Positions 52,196 to 60,964 of a stretch of 64,000 bases of DNA are shown piece by piece. The stretch is from positions 1 to 64,000 of the forward strand of contig NZ_JAULSI010000002.1 of the NCBI RefSeq assembly GCF_030711405.1, given 5' to 3'. Each line of letters begins with the position of its first letter. The stretch's first letter is position 1. This stretch comes from Massilia brevitalea (GTDB lineage: Bacteria; Pseudomonadota; Gammaproteobacteria; Burkholderiales; Burkholderiaceae_D). The notes below the pieces were generated by a model. The model saw only the letters and a list, made by a program, of their open reading frames with translations, did not search any database and was not told the origin of the DNA. The translations under genes and the position numbers were made by a program.

Positions 52196-52522
52196 CCGAC
52201 GCCGGCCCGAGAATCAGCGCCGCTCGAACCACGCCATGAAGGCGTCGTATTCCTTGTGCGCCTTAGCAGCTATGGCATAAGTAGGGTGGGCACTCCGTGC
52301 CCACGCGGTACGTGCGTGTCCGTAGTCCGCGCCTGTGAGATATCGCCCGCAAAGCATGCGACGGCCACGGGCCGCGCTTGGCGTTTCGAGCGGCACCTCA
52401 CAGCCAACGCAAAAAGGCCACGCACGTAACCGCGTGGGCACGGAGTGCCCACCCTACGATTATGGCCGCAGGCCACACGAAGGCCGCAGGCCCTGTTGAA
52501 GGGGCTGCATGCCCCTTACCCC
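52196..52522. other. Gene-free stretch with a REP pair and a possible gene remnant
   Basis: About 330 bases between the peroxidase and GH97 genes. A REP pair occupies 52281-52458. On the minus strand 52214-52265 reads AKAHKEYDAFMAWFERR then a stop, which looks like the C-terminal tail of a lost protein abutting the repeat. Confidence 0.5.
52281..52458. repeat. BIME-like pair of GTAG-type REPs, heads outward
   Basis: Copies at 52281-52308 and 52430-52458 with arms extended by GTACGTGCGTG and CACGCACGTAAC. The 121-base interior contains GAGATATCGCCCGCAAA, matching an interior stretch of the pair at 16438-16628 in opposite orientation. Confidence 0.86.
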
Positions 52523-54562
52523 TCAACGCGCCGGCGAAAACCGGATCGCCTGCCCGCCACCCGGCGCCAGCTGCAGCTGCAACACGTCCTTCGCCGTCAC
52601 GTTACGCTTCTCGACCACCAGGTCGAAGCGGCGCTCGCTGCGGTAGTCGGCGGCGTCGCCGTCGCGGTAGATCTCGGCCACGTAGGTCTTGCCTGCATCG
52701 AGGAAGGTCAAGGGCAGCGCCAGCGCGCGCTTCTCGCCGTCGGTCACCGCGCCCACGTACCAGTCCTGCGAGTTGCGGTCCTTGCGTGCGATGGTCGCGT
52801 ATTCGCCCACGGCGCCGTCCAGCACACGGGTGTCGGCCCAGTCGGTCGGCACATCGCGGATGAACTTGAACGCCGCCGCGTACTTCTCGTAGTTTTCCGG
52901 CAGGTCGGCCGCCATGGCGATCGGCGAGTAGATCACGACGAAGTTGGCCAGCTGCTTGGCCTGGGTCGAGTTGAAGACCTTGCCCTCCGCGCCTACCAAG
53001 CTCAGGACGCCCGGCGTGTAGTCCATCGGGCCGCTCAGCATGCGCGTGAAGACCAGCTTGGCTTCGTGGTCGACGGCGTTCGGCGGGTTGCCCCAGGCGT
53101 TGTACTCGACGCCGCGGGCGCCTTCGCGCGAGACCCAGTTCGGGTAAGTGCGGCGCAGGCCGGTGTCTTTCACCGGTTCGTGGGTGTCGACCGCGATGCG
53201 GTATTTCGCCGCTTCGGTGACGGCCTTCAGGAAGTGGCGCACGCCCAGCTGCGAATCATAGTGTCCGTAGCGCAGCTTGCCGTCCTCGCCCATGAACTGC
53301 ATGGAACCGGCTTCGTGCACATAGCCCGACTTGACGCTGTCGACGCCATGCTTGGCATACAGCTGATACGCCGCATCCATCTGCTTTTCGTAGGCCGGCA
53401 GGTTGCCGCCGGTCTCGTGGTGCCCGATCAGGCGCACGCCCTTGGTCTTGGCGTACGCGGCCAGGCCCGGCAAGTCGAAGTCGGGATACGACTCGGTGAA
53501 GCTGAAGTCGGCGCCGCCATGGCCCCAGTCGCTTTCCCAGCCCTTGTTCCAGCCCTCGACCAGCACGCCGCGGAAGCCATACTTGGCCGCGAAGTCGATG
53601 AAGCGCCTGGTGTTGGCGTTGTTCGCCGCATGCTTGGGACCGGCGTTCCAGGTGCCCGACTGCAGGTGCATCTCCCACCACACGCCGACGAATTTCGAGG
53701 GCTTGACCCAGGACACATCGCCCAGTTTATTTGGCTCGTTCAGGTTCAGGACCAGGTCCGACATGTACAGGCCAGCCGCGTTGTCGGCGATCTGCATGGT
53801 GCGCCATGGCGTGGTGAAGGCGCCGTGGCGCACGACCGCCGGGCCGTTCGGCGAGGCCACCAGTTGCGCGCGCAGCTTCTGGCCATCGACCTTGCGCAGC
53901 CACATCGAGGCGTAGTCGACCAGGGCCGCTTCGTGGAAGGCGATGTGGGTGCCGTCGTCCAGGCGCACGGTCAGCGGGGTGTTGGCGGTGCCGATCTCGG
54001 ACAGTGGCGAGGTGCGGATTTCTTCTTCCAGGCCCGGCAGCTCGCCGGCCGGGATCCACCAGGCGGTGCCCTTCTGGGCGACGGCGAATTCGGTCAGCTC
54101 GTCGATGATCTCGGTGTCGCGCAGTTGTGGCTGGTCCGGGAATTCGTAGCGGAAGCCGATGCCATCGTCATAGATGCGGAACACGATGGCCAGGCGGCGG
54201 TTGCCGCGGTTCTTTTGCTCGACCTCGACGCGCAGTTCACGGTAATGGTTGCGCACAAATTGGCGCTCGCCCCAGGGTTGCTCCCAGGTCGAGTCGTGCA
54301 GCGTGGCCGATTGCTTGAGCAGGGAGAAGCCGCCATCGAGTTTCGGCGCATTCGCCAGGTTGAAGCCCAGGCGCGACAGGCCGATGACCTGCTTGCCCTT
54401 GCGTTTCACCGCATAGCCGAGCTTGCCGCCATTCTCGATCTGGACTTCGACATCGAGCACCTGGCCCGGCGACGCAGCTTTGGCGATGACTTGTTGGGCC
54501 CAGGCGTTGACGCTGAGTGCGAAAGTTGCCGCCAGAATGGCGGCGCTGCGGCGAAGCTGCAT
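52523..54562 (-). CDS. Glycoside hydrolase family 97 protein
   Basis: Encodes 679 residues with a signal peptide (cleavage after VNAWA). N-terminal GH97 beta domain (WEQPWGERQFVRNHYREL, FRIYDDGIGFRYEFP), then a TIM barrel with KFVGVWWEMHL, GVLVEGWNKGWE, IGHHETGG, GVDSVKSGYVHEAGS and DTHEPVKDTGLRRTYPN, which hold catalytic acids and calcium ligands, and a C-terminal beta domain. GH97 enzymes are exported alpha-glucosidases or alpha-galactosidases. No polysaccharide-utilisation locus surrounds it. Confidence 0.95.
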   Translation of the reverse strand: MQLRRSAAILAATFALSVNAWAQQVIAKAASPGQVLDVEVQIENGGKLGYAVKRKGKQVIGLSRLGFNLANAPKLDGGFSLLKQSATLHDSTWEQPWGERQFVRNHYRELRVEVEQKNRGNRRLAIVFRIYDDGIGFRYEFPDQPQLRDTEIIDELTEFAVAQKGTAWWIPAGELPGLEEEIRTSPLSEIGTANTPLTVRLDDGTHIAFHEAALVDYASMWLRKVDGQKLRAQLVASPNGPAVVRHGAFTTPWRTMQIADNAAGLYMSDLVLNLNEPNKLGDVSWVKPSKFVGVWWEMHLQSGTWNAGPKHAANNANTRRFIDFAAKYGFRGVLVEGWNKGWESDWGHGGADFSFTESYPDFDLPGLAAYAKTKGVRLIGHHETGGNLPAYEKQMDAAYQLYAKHGVDSVKSGYVHEAGSMQFMGEDGKLRYGHYDSQLGVRHFLKAVTEAAKYRIAVDTHEPVKDTGLRRTYPNWVSREGARGVEYNAWGNPPNAVDHEAKLVFTRMLSGPMDYTPGVLSLVGAEGKVFNSTQAKQLANFVVIYSPIAMAADLPENYEKYAAAFKFIRDVPTDWADTRVLDGAVGEYATIARKDRNSQDWYVGAVTDGEKRALALPLTFLDAGKTYVAEIYRDGDAADYRSERRFDLVVEKRNVTAKDVLQLQLAPGGGQAIRFSPAR

Positions 54563-54695
54563 CGGTAGTCTCCTTGTCTTCTCTTCCGGCCGGAAGTAGC
54601 AAAACTACGCTATCTTCCAGAGTATTTAGGGAATGATAAGACAAATAGTGTAATTCGACTACCAATGGATGAGTTGTCGCCGCAGCGGTGCATAC

Positions 54696-55556
54696 CTAGG
54701 CCATGCCGGCGGTGGCGCTGCGCGGCAAGTGCTGGCGAATCCAGTGCGTGGTATCGGCCAGCACGTCTTCCTTGCCGTAATCGTTGAGCAGGTCGTGGTA
54801 ATGGCCCTCGTACATCTTGAGGGTCTTGTCGGGGGAGCCGGCGTGTTCATAGAAAAACTGGCTGCCTGCCGGCACGGTGGCCTTGTCGACGGTGCCGTGC
54901 ATGATGAAGACCGGCAGCGTGATCTGGTCGAAGGATTTCTTCAGGCGGTCGTCGGCGCGCACCAGCGCCGCCACGGTGCTGGCTGGCTGTATTTCCCCGG
55001 CAATTAGCGGATCGCTGTTTAGCGCGCGCACCGCTTCCGGATCGCGCGAAAAATCCTCGTTGCGCAGCTTCAGCACGCCCAGGTGCGGGGCGATATGGCT
55101 CAGGCCCTTGATGACCGACAACGCGATGTCGGGCGCCGGCACCTTGAAGGCAAAGCTTTCGCAGATGAAGCCGTCGAGCTCGGCCTGGTGCTCCAGCGTA
55201 TAGACGCAGGACACCACGCCGCCCGCCGAGTGACCGAGCAGGAACACGGCCAGGCCGGCTTCGCGCGTCTTGGCCAGGTCGACCAGGGTCGCCAGGTCGC
55301 CCACGTATTCCTCGATGTCCTCGACATAGAAGCGCTCGCCGCTCGACTTGCCGCGCCCGCGCAGGTCGAGCGCGTAGACCACGAAGCCGCTTTCGGCCAG
55401 CTGGCGCGCCGTCCATTCGTATTGGCCGCTATGGGAATTGACGCCGTGGCAGATCAGCACCAGGGCGCTGGGCGGGCCGGGCGGATGCCAGCTGCGGAAG
55501 AAGATCTGGTTGCCGTCCTTGCCGTTAACGGTCTCTTCGCTCGACTCGATAGCCAT
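54696..55556 (-). CDS. Alpha/beta hydrolase, monoacylglycerol lipase/lysophospholipase-like
   Basis: Encodes 286 residues. ICHGVNSHSGQYEW oxyanion region, DLRGRGKSSGER, nucleophile Ser in LGHSAGGVVS, Asp in GTVDKATVP and His in EGHYHDLL, the Serine aminopeptidase S33 order of lysophospholipase L2 and monoglyceride lipases. No signal peptide. AGGAGGGC precedes the start on the minus strand. Follows GH97 in orientation but with a 133-base gap upstream of it. Confidence 0.92.
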   Translation of the reverse strand: MAIESSEETVNGKDGNQIFFRSWHPPGPPSALVLICHGVNSHSGQYEWTARQLAESGFVVYALDLRGRGKSSGERFYVEDIEEYVGDLATLVDLAKTREAGLAVFLLGHSAGGVVSCVYTLEHQAELDGFICESFAFKVPAPDIALSVIKGLSHIAPHLGVLKLRNEDFSRDPEAVRALNSDPLIAGEIQPASTVAALVRADDRLKKSFDQITLPVFIMHGTVDKATVPAGSQFFYEHAGSPDKTLKMYEGHYHDLLNDYGKEDVLADTTHWIRQHLPRSATAGMA

Positions 55557-55734
55557 GACAACGCCCTCCTGAAGGTAAGAGCGGCGCGTGCCGCCGGACC
55601 CTCAGGGTAAACCGATATTGTGCGCCTGCCGCAAGCCTGCGCGTGATGCCTGATGTAGCGCAACGAATAGTGATTCAATGCGGCGATTCAAGGCGGCGCT
55701 TCGACATAGCGGTTCAGTTCGGGACAGGAACGGC

Positions 55735-55757
55735 AAAAAAGCCCGCCGAAGCGGGCT
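55735..55757 (-). terminator. Intrinsic terminator of the Lys/Thr/Pro-rich secreted protein gene
   Basis: GCCCGC-TTCG-GCGGGC followed by six T on the minus strand, 20 bases after the stop at 55776. Confidence 0.92.
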
Positions 55758-55775
55758 CCTTCCTGGCGAACAGGA

Positions 55776-56381
55776 TTATTGCCGGGTGGTCGGCGTTGCC
55801 GGGGTCGGTGCGGCCTGGGTATCGACCGGGGTCATCGGGCTGGTCGGCGGCACGGTCGACGCCGGCGCTGGCGCCAGGCCGGTTTCGGTCGGCGCGGTGG
55901 TTGGCGGCGTCATTGGCGCCGGCGAGGTCAGCGGGGCCGAGCTTGGGGTTGGCGCCATGTCGCTGCCGGCCTGGGTGCTTGCGCCGGTCGCGCTCGAACC
56001 GGTGGCGGTGCTGGCCGGGCCGGTCGTGGCCGTGTTGTCGGTCTGGGTCGTGCCCGAGGCCGTTGCGTTGCCGCTATCGGACTTGGCGCTGTCCTTGTGC
56101 GCCGCGTGCTTCGGCTTCGACTGTTTCTCGGCCTTGGCCTGCTTGTCCGATTTGACCTGCTTCTCGGATTTCTTGGTGGCCTGGGTATCGGCCTGGGCAA
56201 CCACGGTGTTGTCCTTGGCATCGGCCTTGATCGTCGATTTCACGTCCTTGTTGTCCACCAACACGGCGGTCCTTGCATCCATTTTCTCTGCGTTGACTTT
56301 CGCAACAGGCGTGGCTGGCGATTGGGCAAAGGCAGCGCTTGCGAACAGACCAGCGATCAGGGTAGCGATGGTTTTTTTCAT
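55776..56381 (-). CDS. Low-complexity secreted protein, Lys-rich then Ala/Thr/Pro-rich
   Basis: Encodes 201 residues from the ATG at 56381 (GAGGAG upstream). Signal peptide MKKTIATLIAGLFASAAFA; a charged stretch with KKSEKQVKSDKQAKAEKQ (about 65-95); then a C-terminal half almost entirely of Ala, Thr, Pro, Ser and Gly. It is probably a periplasmic or surface-exposed disordered protein; no family recognised. It has its own terminator and likely its own promoter, so it is expressed separately. Confidence 0.75.
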   Translation of the reverse strand: MKKTIATLIAGLFASAAFAQSPATPVAKVNAEKMDARTAVLVDNKDVKSTIKADAKDNTVVAQADTQATKKSEKQVKSDKQAKAEKQSKPKHAAHKDSAKSDSGNATASGTTQTDNTATTGPASTATGSSATGASTQAGSDMAPTPSSAPLTSPAPMTPPTTAPTETGLAPAPASTVPPTSPMTPVDTQAAPTPATPTTRQ

Positions 56382-56540
56382 GATGCAACTCCTCTTGGTA
56401 GTTTGTCGGTTGACGTTGATTGTCACTCCACCAAGAACGGCGTGGCGCACGGGACTGTTGACAGCTTTAACATTCGCTTACAACGCTGGCATTTGCTTAC
56501 ATGTCGTGCAATGCCTGTTGACGGACAACACCCCTGCCCT

Positions 56541-57227
56541 CTACGTCACGTTCAGGCCCATCTCGCGCACCAGCGCGGCAGCCTGGCGCGGCGAAATCGT
56601 CGCGCCCAGGAACAGTTTTGCGTTCAGCAGCTTGAGCCCACCCAGGTCGGCCTCGCGCAGGTCGGCGCCTTCGAAGCGAGTGTCCTTGATGTGGGCGTCG
56701 CGCAGGCTGCCGCCCTCGAACACGGCATCGCGGAAGTCGCAGCCCGACAAATCGGCGTCGGCAAAGTCCAGGCCGACAAGCTTCATCTTGCGGAAAGACA
56801 TGCGGCGCAGGTCGGCGCCAACCAGCAGCGTGTCCTCGAAAGCGAGGCCGAGGTAGCTCGCTTCCTCGAAGTTGGCGCCGGTGAGTTTGCAACTGCGATA
56901 GCTGGCCGACGCCAGTTTTGCACGGCGCCAGCTGCTGTTATTCAGGTCGCATGAAGCGAAGCGGGCGTCGACCAGGTCGGCGGATTCGAAATCGGCATGC
57001 CCGGCGCGGCAGCGCTGCCATTGCGTATGCGCCAGGTTGGCGGCATACAAGGAGGTCTCGCCCAGCTGGCAGTGGCGAAACACCGCTTCCTGCAGGTTCA
57101 GGCGCGACAGGTCGGCGCCGGAAAAATCGCATTCTTCGAAGACGAGGATGGCGCCGTCGAGCAGGAGTTGCTCGACACGGGCGCGGTCCGGCGTTTCGCC
57201 GGTGACGGTGATGGTTGATCGTGACAT
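56541..57227 (-). CDS. Pentapeptide repeat protein (Qnr/McbG-like)
   Basis: Encodes 228 residues of continuous A(D/N)Lxx-type repeats, e.g. FSGADLSRLNLQEAVFRHC and FEGADLREADLGGLKLLNAK, ending with the ISPRQAAALVREMGLNV tail typical of Qnr and McbG proteins. The right-handed quadrilateral helix of such proteins can mimic DNA and protect gyrase from quinolones or microcin B17. Whether this chromosomal copy has that role cannot be told from sequence. Confidence 0.9.
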   Translation of the reverse strand: MSRSTITVTGETPDRARVEQLLLDGAILVFEECDFSGADLSRLNLQEAVFRHCQLGETSLYAANLAHTQWQRCRAGHADFESADLVDARFASCDLNNSSWRRAKLASASYRSCKLTGANFEEASYLGLAFEDTLLVGADLRRMSFRKMKLVGLDFADADLSGCDFRDAVFEGGSLRDAHIKDTRFEGADLREADLGGLKLLNAKLFLGATISPRQAAALVREMGLNVT

Positions 57228-57317
57228 GAAGCGCGCGGCATGGCTGGCGGTTGCTGGAACCCGGCAGCATACACGCTCGCCGGGCGTGCCGGAACGGCGT
57301 TTGAAGCGGCGCTCTAC

Positions 57318-57632
57318 TTAACGCGTTTCGATGTGGGCCGTGCCGTGGATCACGCAGGCGCGGTTCACATCCTCGAGGAAGCGGATCGCCTCGCCCATCG
57401 ACAGGCTGGACGGGATCAGGCGCGCCAGCGCGGCTTCTTCGCCGATGCGGTCGAGGCCATAGGCGATGCGGCGCGATACGTCGCGTGCCGGCTGGCCGTC
57501 GCTGTTGTAGAGCGCGTCATAGACGCCGACTTCTTCCCACAGGGGCACGAAGCCGGGGCTGGTGGAATCCTCGAACACGATGGCGGGCGCGGCGCCGCCC
57601 TCTTCGCGCACGAGACGGAATACAAAACTCAT
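57318..57632 (-). CDS. Hypothetical protein, 104 aa
   Basis: Encodes 104 residues starting MSFVFRLVREEGGAAP. Soluble, acidic, with a predicted helical second half (ARDVSRRIAYGLDRIGEEAALARL). Base composition and position argue for a real gene: it has no convincing overlapping competitor and ends 90 bases past the pentapeptide gene's start. No family recognised. Confidence 0.6.
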   Translation of the reverse strand: MSFVFRLVREEGGAAPAIVFEDSTSPGFVPLWEEVGVYDALYNSDGQPARDVSRRIAYGLDRIGEEAALARLIPSSLSMGEAIRFLEDVNRACVIHGTAHIETR

Positions 57633-57674
57633 CGCTGTCCCTGGTGAATCATGGATGGGGACGCATGCTAGCAC

Positions 57675-57706
57675 GAAAAAAAAGACCAGGCCGGAGCCTG
57701 GTCTTT
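57675..57706 (-). terminator. Intrinsic terminator of the TonB-dependent receptor gene
   Basis: AAAGACCAGGC-TCCG-GCCTGGTCTTT followed by further T residues on the minus strand, 25 bases past the stop at 57731. Confidence 0.94.
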
Positions 57707-57730
57707 CGTCAAACCGGCTGTTTCAGCCGA

Positions 57731-60541
57731 TCAGAAGGTGTAGCTTGCTGCCACGCCGAGAGTACGCAGTTGCGGCGAGGTGGTGGCCCAGCCTTCGCGG
57801 TAAGCGATCGGACGCGCTTCGTTGAACACGTTGTAGACATACAGGTTCAGCTTGACGTTCGGGATGCCCGAGTAGGTCAGGTTGTAGTCCACGGTGGTGT
57901 TGTGGTCGACGCGCTGGCAATCGCCCATGTCGGCCGCCTTGACGCCGTTGGTCGCGCACCAGGTCGGCGACAGCAGGCTGTTGTTGCTATAGCCGCTGAC
58001 GTAGTTCCAGGTGATGCCGTTGTCGAAGTCGCCCTTCTTCACGTACATGCGGGCCTTGACCGACATGCGCGAACCGAAGTCGTAGGTACCGACGACGTTT
58101 GGCTCATACGCGCCATCGCCGACGCTGTAGCTCTGGTATTTCAGCACGTAGCTGCCGTCCAGCTTCAGGCGCCAGTCCATGCCCGAGAACTTGAAGCGGC
58201 CCGATGCGTCGAAGTCGATGCCCGACACACGGGTACGGCCGCTGTTGACGTACGGGTTGTAGACCATGCCCAACTGGCCGACGTTACCGTAGGTGAGGGT
58301 GTTGGTCGGGTTGTACTTGCGTACCAGGTCCAGGAACTGATTGTCGGCGACGCTGTTGTCGACACGGATCAGCTGGCCTTCCGGCAGGTCGGCTTCGCCG
58401 CGCAGGATGTCGGTGACCGAACGGGTACCGATTTCGTTGCGGCGCTCGATGAAGTAGTAATCGATTGCCGTGGTCCAGTTCTTGATCGGCTCCCACACCA
58501 GGCCCGCGGTCAGCGAACGCGAGGTTTCCGGCTTCAGGTCCGGGTTCGACGACACGAAGCTTGGCAGGTTGGCCGAGCACTCCGAGCTGCGGAACGAGTT
58601 GCCCTGCGTTTTGTCGGAAGCGGTCGCGCCAGGCGCGTTCTGGATCATGTTGTTCAGCGTGGTCGCGATCGGGCAGCGGCGCGGATCGTTGATCAGCGTA
58701 GCAACCGAGCTGCGGCCCAGGCCGTTACCGGTCTCGACGACGTTCGGTGCACGGAAGCCGCCGGTTGCGGTGGCGCGCAGCAGCAGGCTGTCGGTGGCGT
58801 TCCAGCGCAGGCCGAGCTTCGGCGACAGGTGGGCGTCCGAGTTTTCGCTCTTGTCGGCGCGCACTGCTGCGTCCAGCGAGACGGTCTTGGTCAGCGGCAG
58901 GTTGGCTTCGGCGAACACTGCGTACTGGCTGATCGAATCGTCGACCTGCAGGCCGAACACGCCGATCAGTTCGCCGCGCAGGACGTTCTCCGAGCTCTTC
59001 ATCCAATAGGCGTTCTTGCGGATGTCGGTACCGAATGCCACTTGCACAGGACCAGCCGGCAGTTGTGCCACGGTGCCGGTGATGCTGGCATCGAAGAACT
59101 TGATGTCGGCTTCGCCTTCGGTGGTACGGACCGGGAACATCGAGTCGAGCAGCGCGTAGTCGTTCTGCTGGCCGAACTTGTAGGTGCCGTTGCGGACGGC
59201 GTTGGTGTAGCCGGTGGCGCTGGCGCTACGGGTTGCCTTGGTTGCCGAGGACTTCATCCAGCCGCCGGCAGCATTCCAGTCCCAGTCGGCCACGGTGCCG
59301 CTCAGGGTCAGCATCACGCGGTGCTGGTCCGATTCGGTGCGGTTGAAGTTGAAGCCATTGCCGGTGTCCATCAGGCGGGTGCGGTATTCGATTGCCTGGT
59401 TGTACGGGTTGCTGGCGTGGCCAACCGGCAGTTTCGGATACGAGAACGGACCGACCATCTTGCCTTCGCGCACGTTGTACCAGATGCTCGTGCCGCTGGT
59501 CGGCTGCAGGGCGAATGGCGCCACGATGTACTCGCTGGTCGCGCCAGCCGTGGTGATCTCGAAGTTGGCGTCGATGTCCTTGCCGATGCGGAAGTGCGTG
59601 TTGCTGGCAATCGCGTGGCGTTTATTATCGGTGGTCAGGCCAGTGTATGGCGCCGGATCCCACTTGCACAGGTTCTTGTCGGCACGGTCGATGCTGCCTT
59701 CAGGGCAGCCCGGCGCCGGACGGATGTCGCTGGAGCTGAAGAAGTAGTTACCGGTCGGCGAGTAGGTGCTCAGCGCATCATAGGTCGAACGGCCCGGGGT
59801 TTTGCGGTGCCACGCCGGGTAGTATTCCTTCAGGTCGTCCTGGGAATAACCGTCGCGCTTGTAGGTTTCGGCGGTGATGTAGGTGTTGAAACCGTTCTCG
59901 TCGATGTCGCCGAAGCCGACGATGGCCGACAGGTTGCGGCTGCGGTTGTCCTTGAAGTGCTGGCCTTCCTGGTAGCCGCCACGGATCTTGGCGCCCTGGA
60001 AGTCCTTGCGCAGGATGATGTTGACCACGCCGGCGATCGCGTCGGAGCCGTAGCGTGCCGATGCGCCTTCCTTCAGGATCTCGATGCGCTCGATGGCGTC
60101 GCTGGCGATCGCGTCCAGGTTGGTGAAGTTTTCTTGTGCGCCGTCGGCCAGGCCGTACTGCGCGATGCGGCGGCCATTGACCAGCACCAGGGTGCTGACC
60201 TTGCCCAGGCCGCGCATGCTGACGCCCGATGCGCCGGTCGCGAAGCTGCCCGAGCTGGAGGTCGCCGAGTTCAGGCTGGTATCGATGGAAGCGGTGCTGG
60301 TCAGGATGCCCAGGGCCGTCATCTGGCCGGTTTTCTCGATGTCGTCGCGGTTCAGGATCTGGACCGAGCCGGCGGCTTCCGCTTCGGTACGCTTGATGCT
60401 CGAACCGGTCACGACCACGCGCTGCATCTGGGCAGCAGGTTCAGCCGACGTTGCCGCTTGTTGCGCAACAGCGAAGGCAGGGAAAGCCATGGTCAGGGCA
60501 ACGGCAATGGCGCTTTTGTTCAAAGTACTTTTATGCTTCAC
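57731..60541 (-). CDS. TonB-dependent outer-membrane receptor
   Basis: Encodes 936 residues from a GTG at 60541, chosen because CTGGAG lies 5 bases upstream and the signal peptide then starts MKHKSTLNKSAIAVAL and ends AFAVAQQ; the frame remains open to 60655. Plug domain with MQRVVVTGSSIKR (TonB-box region), SVQILNRDDIEKTG and MRGLGKVSTLVLVNGRRIAQYG; a 22-strand-type barrel ending in aromatic Phe (GVAASYTF). The large plug and Ser/Thr/Ala-rich N-terminus resemble oligosaccharide or peptide receptors of this phylum, but the substrate is unknown. The barrel loop has a Cys pair (CPEGSIDRADKNLC). Confidence 0.93.
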   Translation of the reverse strand: MKHKSTLNKSAIAVALTMAFPAFAVAQQAATSAEPAAQMQRVVVTGSSIKRTEAEAAGSVQILNRDDIEKTGQMTALGILTSTASIDTSLNSATSSSGSFATGASGVSMRGLGKVSTLVLVNGRRIAQYGLADGAQENFTNLDAIASDAIERIEILKEGASARYGSDAIAGVVNIILRKDFQGAKIRGGYQEGQHFKDNRSRNLSAIVGFGDIDENGFNTYITAETYKRDGYSQDDLKEYYPAWHRKTPGRSTYDALSTYSPTGNYFFSSSDIRPAPGCPEGSIDRADKNLCKWDPAPYTGLTTDNKRHAIASNTHFRIGKDIDANFEITTAGATSEYIVAPFALQPTSGTSIWYNVREGKMVGPFSYPKLPVGHASNPYNQAIEYRTRLMDTGNGFNFNRTESDQHRVMLTLSGTVADWDWNAAGGWMKSSATKATRSASATGYTNAVRNGTYKFGQQNDYALLDSMFPVRTTEGEADIKFFDASITGTVAQLPAGPVQVAFGTDIRKNAYWMKSSENVLRGELIGVFGLQVDDSISQYAVFAEANLPLTKTVSLDAAVRADKSENSDAHLSPKLGLRWNATDSLLLRATATGGFRAPNVVETGNGLGRSSVATLINDPRRCPIATTLNNMIQNAPGATASDKTQGNSFRSSECSANLPSFVSSNPDLKPETSRSLTAGLVWEPIKNWTTAIDYYFIERRNEIGTRSVTDILRGEADLPEGQLIRVDNSVADNQFLDLVRKYNPTNTLTYGNVGQLGMVYNPYVNSGRTRVSGIDFDASGRFKFSGMDWRLKLDGSYVLKYQSYSVGDGAYEPNVVGTYDFGSRMSVKARMYVKKGDFDNGITWNYVSGYSNNSLLSPTWCATNGVKAADMGDCQRVDHNTTVDYNLTYSGIPNVKLNLYVYNVFNEARPIAYREGWATTSPQLRTLGVAASYTF

Positions 60542-60964
60542 AACGACTCCAGGTGTTAAACTTATTTTAATATTCCACCCCAACAGCAGGCCGCGTACTA
60601 CGGTCCAGGGTGAAGGGGCGCATAAACACTTTTGCATAACATTGCCGCGCCGCAAAGGATTAACGATGAGTTTTTCAGTTGGCAGTCAAATAAGCGTACT
60701 TTTGTCGCTTATTTGATACATTCTGTTACTGTTCGAAACCCCAGTTCTACACCAACCGTCACATATTCGTTTTGCGCAGATGTTTATGCGGTTTTATTGC
60801 GAAATGTCGAGTCGACGAGAGTGGATTTGTACATACAACATCCGGCATTCGCCTTATCGAATGTTTCGGGAGGATGACAAAGACCAGTAGCGGCAACAAG
60901 AAGGCGCAGCCGATATCTGCCTGTCTGGCAGACCGGCTGGCCAAAAAGGAAAGAATGACGGCTG
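60542..60964. other. Upstream region of the TonB receptor
   Basis: About 420 AT-richer bases with no convincing gene. A 10-bp inverted repeat at 60687-60715 is the only clear structure. Confidence 0.6.
60687..60715 (-). promoter_or_regulatory. Perfect 10-bp inverted repeat, candidate operator of the TonB receptor
   Basis: CAAATAAGCG-N9-CGCTTATTTG, about 146 bases upstream of the receptor GTG start. The size and symmetry fit a dimeric regulator site. No T-run follows. Confidence 0.45.

Noticed and set aside
52214..52476. Short ORFs encoding RVGTPCPRG or ARSAHPT-type peptides around the REP pairs
   Set aside because: They are translations of the REP palindrome itself and recur wherever a REP lies.
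57485..60559. A 1024-codon open frame on the plus strand opposite the TonB receptor
   Set aside because: Arises from GC-rich codon usage of the receptor gene; Ala/Arg/Val/Gln-heavy, no domain, while the minus-strand protein has clear plug and barrel motifs.
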